From positions 1-14,935 of the forward strand of contig JAFDAW010000029.1 of the NCBI GenBank assembly GCA_019313605.1: a stretch of DNA of 14,935 nt, in the 5' to 3' direction. Both the position numbers and the translations under genes were made by a program. A model generated the notes under the pieces. The model saw only the letters and a list, made by a program, of their open reading frames with translations, was not told the origin of the DNA and ran no database searches. How positions within the stretch are numbered: the first letter of the stretch is position 1; every line of letters starts with the position of its first letter. The stretch comes from Deltaproteobacteria bacterium. GTDB taxonomy: Bacteria; Myxococcota_A; UBA9160; SMWR01. Shown in pieces: positions 11,287 to 14,935 of this stretch.

Positions 11287-14093
11287 GATCGCTCGCGCAG
11301 AGCAGCCCCAGTCAGGGATCGAGCGCAGCCGGCAAGCGCGCTCGGCGGACCGCAGGCGACGAGTTCGCCTCCGCCGGGCCCGCCTTCCGGACCGATGTCG
11401 ATGACGAAATCCGCCTGGCGGATCACATCGAGATTGTGTTCCACGGCGATCACGCTGCCTCCGCGCTCGATGACGCGATCGAGACAACCCACGAGCACGT
11501 CGATGTCGGCGGGGTGCAGCCCCGTCGTCGGTTCGTCGAGCACGAAGAGCGTGCGCTCGGCACTGCTCCGGCCCAGCGCCTGGGATAGCTGAAGTCGCTG
11601 GACCTCACCGGACGAAAGTGTGGAGAGCGGCTGCCCCAGGGTGACGTAACCGAGACCCACGTCCGCGAGCGATCGCAGGCAGGCCGCGACCTTCGCGTCG
11701 CCCCCGAAGACGTCGAGCGCGGCATCCACCGTCAGATCCAAGACGTCCGCGATCGACAGGTTCGAGAACTTGACGTCGAGCGCTTCGCGCCGATAGCGGC
11801 GCCCGTCGCACTGCTCGCAGGGCATGCGGACGTCATCGAGGAAGTGCATGTCGACGACCACTTCGCCCGCCCCTTCGCAGGCGTCGCAGCGGCCGCCGGG
11901 TACGTTGAACGAAAACCAACCCGGCTTGACGCCCAGCGCCTTGGCCTCCCGCGTGGAGGCGAAGAGCCGACGGATGCCATCGAAGGATTTGGAGACGGTG
12001 GCCGGATTCGAGCGCGCGCGGCGCGCCGGCGGGTGCGGGTCGACGATCACCACCTCGTCAATTGCATCCGCGCCCTCGATCGCGTCGCAGTCACCGCGGT
12101 CGGACTCTGCGCGCAGCTGGCCGACCAGCACCGAGCGGATCAGGCTGGATTTTCCAGCGCCCGAAACCCCGGTGACAGCCACGAGTTGACCCAGCGGAAT
12201 CTCGACGGTCAGGTTGCGCAGGTTGTTGGCGCGCGCGCCGACGATCTTCAAGTGGCCGCGAGCCTCGTGCTCCGGACGGCCCGACGCTTCGCGCACGCCG
12301 CCCCACTCCCCGCACAACGCGCGCCCGGTGAGTGAATCCGCACATTTTCGAATTGCGTCGACCGGCCCCTCCACCACGATTTCACCGCCGTGCCGGCCCG
12401 CGCCCGGACCGAGGTCGATCACGTGGTCCGCCGCCGCCACGATCTCCGGAGCGTGCTCGACGACGACGACGGTATTGCCCTGGTCGCGGACCTTGCGGAG
12501 CACCTCGACCAGGCGGGCCGCGTCCCGCGCGTGCAAACCCACCGACGGCTCGTCGAGTACGTAGAGCGATGCGGTCAGCGTTCCGCCGAGCGCTGTCGCC
12601 AGCTGGATCCGCTGTGCCTCGCCACCCGAAAGCGTGCGCATCGGCCGATCGAGCGTCATGTAGTCGAGGCCAACGGCAACGCAGCTCGCAACCCGTGCGC
12701 GCAGATCGTCGACCAGTCTCTTACCGCGAACGTTCTGATCCGGGCGCAAGTCCAGATTTTCGAGCCAGTCGGCCATCTCGCCGAGGCTCAGCCGCGCCAG
12801 ATCGCCGATGTTTCGCCCCGCGATTTCGACGCATCGCGCGTCTGAACACAAGCGCGCGCCCTCGCAATCGCCACACGGTTCAAAGCCGCGATAGCGCGCG
12901 ATTAGCACGCGGTTTTGCACCTTGTAACGTTTGCGCTGCAGTCGATCGAAAAAGTGCTGCACGCCGCGCCAGCCCGCACCATCCCCTTCGAACACCCAGT
13001 CTTGATCGGTGTCGCTAAGGCTCTCGAACGGCCAGTCGACGGGCACACCCGTGTCCCGCGCTGCCGCGAGAAGCTTCGACCGCATGCGCCGCCTGGCCGG
13101 CGTTGAAAATGGCGCGACTGCACCCTCTTCAAGGCTGAGCGTGGCATCTGGAACCACGCGTCTGCGATCGAGGATCGGAATCCGGCCGAATCCCTGACAC
13201 GCCGCACAGGCACCGAGGGGGCTGTTGAACGAAAAGAGCGCGGGGCGTGGCTCGGTAAAGCGGCGGCCGCACCCATCGCACGCAAATCCCTCGAGGAAGG
13301 TCGCGCGCTCATTTTCCGCCGCGACTGCAACGCAGCGCCCCGCACCGCGCTCGAACGCACTCGCGACGGCTGCGGTCAGCCTCGCGCGACTCTCGCTGGG
13401 TGAAGGCACGAGCCGGTCGATCAACAGCAGGCCAAACCTGCGCTGTGCGTCGATCTCTTTGGCAGTGAGCTCCGAGAAATCGACGACCTGCCCGGCCTCG
13501 TCGAGCAATCGCGTGAAGCCGTCGCGCAACATGCGCTCGCGCCACGCTGTGGTGCGCTCTCCCTTGGCGGCCAACACGGGGGTGCCGAGCGACAGGCGCG
13601 CTCCCTCCCAGCGCTTCAGAATGGCGTCGGCGACCCTCTCGGGATTGCTGCGCACGACGATTCGATCGCACTCCGGGCAGCGCGTTTCGCCGATCTTGGC
13701 GAACAACAAACGCAGGTAATCGAGGATCTCGGTCGCCGTACCCACCGTAGAGCGGACGCTGGTGACGCGATTGCGGCGACCGATCGCGATTGCGGGCGGC
13801 AGGTTCGAAATGTAATCGACTTCGGGCCGCGGCAGGCGCTCGAGAAATTGGCGCGCGTAGGTCGAAAGGGAGGTCACGAAGCGACGCTGCCCCTCGGCGT
13901 AGAGGGTGTCGAAGGCCAGCGTGGACTTACCGGAACCCGATACGCCCGTCACCACCGTGAGCGCGCGAAGCGGAATGCGGCAACTCGCGCGCTTGAGATT
14001 GTGGGAGCGCGCGTTCTCGATCTCGATGTGCGACGCCGAAGCCCTGCCCTCACGCGCCTCCGAAGGCGTCGCGGGAACCCGCCTAGCCCCCAT
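11283..14093 (-). CDS. uvrA: UvrA-family excinuclease ATPase
   Basis: The damage-recognition ATPase of nucleotide excision repair or a close paralogue; 936 aa, the normal single-length size. Order of elements: Walker A GVSGSGKST (about 50), FDTLYAEGQRRFVTSLSTYARQFL split across the Q-loop, RSTVGTATEI, a UvrB-binding-domain-like segment (about 135-255), zinc module CDGC...CAAC (about 265-295), CGDCEGARL, signature LSGGEAQRIQLA with Walker B LYVLDEPSVGLH, second Walker A GVSGAGKSS (about 640), RSNPATVSKSFD, zinc module CDAC...CEQC (about 730-755), signature LSSGEVQRLQLS, Walker B LFVLDEPTTGLH, and EHNLDVIRQADFVIDIGPEGG. The LSSGE signature and VDPHPPARRARSNPAT differ from standard UvrA. ATG 14093 overlaps the upstream 59-aa gene; GTG 14099 is possible. 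It is the last gene of its operon. Confidence 0.9.
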   Translation of the reverse strand: MGARRVPATPSEAREGRASASHIEIENARSHNLKRASCRIPLRALTVVTGVSGSGKSTLAFDTLYAEGQRRFVTSLSTYARQFLERLPRPEVDYISNLPPAIAIGRRNRVTSVRSTVGTATEILDYLRLLFAKIGETRCPECDRIVVRSNPERVADAILKRWEGARLSLGTPVLAAKGERTTAWRERMLRDGFTRLLDEAGQVVDFSELTAKEIDAQRRFGLLLIDRLVPSPSESRARLTAAVASAFERGAGRCVAVAAENERATFLEGFACDGCGRRFTEPRPALFSFNSPLGACAACQGFGRIPILDRRRVVPDATLSLEEGAVAPFSTPARRRMRSKLLAAARDTGVPVDWPFESLSDTDQDWVFEGDGAGWRGVQHFFDRLQRKRYKVQNRVLIARYRGFEPCGDCEGARLCSDARCVEIAGRNIGDLARLSLGEMADWLENLDLRPDQNVRGKRLVDDLRARVASCVAVGLDYMTLDRPMRTLSGGEAQRIQLATALGGTLTASLYVLDEPSVGLHARDAARLVEVLRKVRDQGNTVVVVEHAPEIVAAADHVIDLGPGAGRHGGEIVVEGPVDAIRKCADSLTGRALCGEWGGVREASGRPEHEARGHLKIVGARANNLRNLTVEIPLGQLVAVTGVSGAGKSSLIRSVLVGQLRAESDRGDCDAIEGADAIDEVVIVDPHPPARRARSNPATVSKSFDGIRRLFASTREAKALGVKPGWFSFNVPGGRCDACEGAGEVVVDMHFLDDVRMPCEQCDGRRYRREALDVKFSNLSIADVLDLTVDAALDVFGGDAKVAACLRSLADVGLGYVTLGQPLSTLSSGEVQRLQLSQALGRSSAERTLFVLDEPTTGLHPADIDVLVGCLDRVIERGGSVIAVEHNLDVIRQADFVIDIGPEGGPGGGELVACGPPSALAGCARSLTGAALRERS

Positions 14094-14262
14094 CCCCACC
14101 AGAGCCTTCGGCCGGATCGACGATCAATGTCACGGTGATGTGATCGCCGGTCTCGCTCTGCGCCATTTGCAACACGCGAACGGGTGCGGCCGAGAGGAAG
14201 TGGTTGATCTCTTCCTCGACTTCCTTCACCAATCCCCGAAAAACGCGACAATTCGATGCCAT
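14083..14262 (-). CDS. Small unrecognised protein (59 aa) upstream of uvrA
   Basis: ATG at 14262 to TAG at 14083 encodes MASNCRVFRGLVKEVEEEIN, then a stretch with FLSAAPVRVLQMAQSETGDH and ITVTLIVDP, ending in a Gly/Ser/Asp tail. The layout is an amphipathic helix followed by two likely strands, as in many small alpha/beta proteins. It fits exactly between its neighbours: three bases after the stop of the 114-aa gene, and overlapping the uvrA ATG by 11 bases. That packing and the lack of any competing frame support it as real. I do not recognise the family and propose no function; the HITVTLIVD end looks like a conserved core strand. Confidence 0.65.
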   Translation of the reverse strand: MASNCRVFRGLVKEVEEEINHFLSAAPVRVLQMAQSETGDHITVTLIVDPAEGSGGDGG

Positions 14263-14265
14263 CGT

Positions 14266-14610
14266 TCAGCTCTCCCCCCGCTCTGCGTGCCGCAGTGCAT
14301 CCGTGGCGTAGTGCTCCTTGCCAGAACGCGCCGCCGCCTCGGACAATGCCTCCCACTCTTCGGCTTTCGGCGGATCCTCCATCGCCGAAGCCACCGCCCT
14401 GAGCAGAAAACCGTCTCCCGCTTCAATCGATCGGCCGCGCAGCACTCGGAGTTGATCGGTCGCTTCCGCCTTGACGAGAAACGCGATCGCGTCCACCTCG
14501 AATCCTTCTTCGAGGTAGGCCTCCGCATAGCGCAGCGCCTGGGCGGTACTGAGCTCGCGCTCGATCAGGTGTCTGCGTTCAATCGGCCCCGGTAGCTTCT
14601 TTTTGCCCAC
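14266..14610 (-). CDS. Unrecognised helical protein (114 aa)
   Basis: A hydrophilic, mostly helical-looking protein with no signal peptide or membrane segment. Recognisable blocks are the basic start MGKKKLPGPIERRHLIER, the helix STAQALRYAEAYLEEGFEVDAIAFLVKA, and a second helical part ending YATDALRHAERGES. The YAEAYLEEG...AIAFLVKA pairing resembles one TPR-like helical hairpin, but a family cannot be named. The GTG start at 14610 has a G-run (CCCCCC at 14614-14619 on the + strand) as a modest ribosome-binding site. It follows the rhodanese gene by 21 bases and precedes the 59-aa gene by three, so all four minus-strand genes probably form one operon. Confidence 0.72.
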   Translation of the reverse strand: MGKKKLPGPIERRHLIERELSTAQALRYAEAYLEEGFEVDAIAFLVKAEATDQLRVLRGRSIEAGDGFLLRAVASAMEDPPKAEEWEALSEAAARSGKEHYATDALRHAERGES

Positions 14611-14631
14611 GATCCCCCCGCGCGCCGCGAT

Positions 14632-14935
14632 TCAATAGCGCGAAACATCCCCGTCCACCGTTAGTGACCACGCCTCGATCCCACCTGCCAGATTCGATAC
14701 GCGGAGAAAGCCCGCAGCACCGAGCAACCTGCAGGCCTTCGCGCTGCGCCCGTCCTTGTGGCAGTAAACCACGACGGGGCGATCCTTCCATTCTCGGATC
14801 TCCGCGAGCCGATCTTCGAGCTCACCCAGTGGAATCAACGTGGAGCCCTCGAGCCGCGCGCGCACGAACTCATCGGATTCGCGAACATCGAGCAGCAGAA
14901 ATTCGTCGCCGCGCTCCTGCATGGCGTTCACCGCA
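14632..14935 (-). CDS. Rhodanese-like domain protein (5' end outside window)
   Basis: A single rhodanese domain: FLLLDVRESDEFVRARLEGSTLIPLGEL, the active-site loop VVVYCHKDGRS with catalytic Cys and the Arg two from its end, and the closing GFLRVSNLAGGIEAW. Such small rhodaneses transfer sulfane sulfur or act as Cys-based sensors. The frame stays open to the window edge. NAMQERGDEF normally follows ten or so residues of strand and helix in this family, so the GTG at 14931 is probably internal and the true start lies beyond 14935. Linkage to uvrA is through two unknown small genes. Confidence 0.88.
   Translation of the reverse strand, partial: AVNAMQERGDEFLLLDVRESDEFVRARLEGSTLIPLGELEDRLAEIREWKDRPVVVYCHKDGRSAKACRLLGAAGFLRVSNLAGGIEAWSLTVDGDVSRY

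Noticed and set aside
11300..14050. Long open frames on the + strand opposite uvrA (for example 12332-13018 and 13225-13719)
   Set aside because: They are Arg/Pro/Ser-rich mirror frames of a high-GC gene whose minus-strand product matches UvrA throughout.
1..14935. CRISPR array, insertion sequence, integrase, toxin-antitoxin or phage genes
   Set aside because: No regularly spaced repeats, transposase or recombinase motifs, or paired small toxin-like genes were seen on either strand.

Overview
The window is a high-GC chromosomal stretch from a Gram-negative bacterium, with lipoproteins, periplasmic c-type cytochrome and a BepA-like periplasmic protease. The gene neighbourhoods (maf-yggS-proC-divIVA-DUF167, and folD-gcvT-gcvH), a MerR-TPR fusion regulator and a selenocysteine tRNA suggest a deltaproteobacterial-type lineage (Myxococcota, Desulfobacterota, Binatota or similar). 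That placement is inferred from gene order and protein style; no marker phylogeny was possible.

Layout. 1-2623 (+): a tightly packed housekeeping run with the tail of Maf, the PLP-homeostasis protein YggS, pyrroline-5-carboxylate reductase ProC, a DivIVA-domain protein and a DUF167 protein, mostly with 4-base start/stop overlaps. 2732-3097 (+): an FmdB-type zinc-ribbon protein with a charged low-complexity tail. 3141-7236 (+): a likely transcription unit with its own extended -10 promoter, carrying folD, gcvT and gcvH (one-carbon metabolism and glycine cleavage), then a BepA/YfgC-like M48 metalloprotease with TPRs. 7255-8139 (-): a MerR-type DNA-binding domain fused to TPRs. It is convergent with the protease gene and divergent from a small exported DUF2255-like protein (8332-8802, +). 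8848-9375 (-): a periplasmic dihaem cytochrome c of the DHC family.

9376-10935 is the accessory-looking part. A complete selenocysteine tRNA gene (selC, 10556-10654) is preceded 1043 bp upstream by an identical 48-bp copy of its 5' half, running from 9 bp before the tRNA to the anticodon loop. The roughly 1 kb between the copies holds a lower-GC regulatory stretch, one unrecognised secreted protein (9844-10320) and a perfect 10-bp stem-loop. This looks like the scar of an integration or duplication at selC. 10936-11286 (+) encodes a short HPF/RaiA-like ribosome-associated protein whose stop overlaps, tail to tail, the stop of a divergent UvrA-family protein (11283-14093, -). uvrA is the last gene of a minus-strand operon: rhodanese (partial), a 114-aa unknown, a 59-aa unknown and uvrA.

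How it fits together: glycine cleavage (GcvT/GcvH) yields methylene-THF, which FolD oxidises, and YggS manages the PLP used by the glycine decarboxylase GcvP, which is not in this window. The strongest items for a second look are the selC half-duplication with its cargo, a shared CTCTAYCAGAGC dyad upstream of the regulator/lipoprotein and cytochrome genes, an altered signature motif in FolD, and an in-frame octapeptide-coding repeat just before divIVA. I found no clearly new defence or mobile system; none of the cargo resembles a recombinase or transposase.
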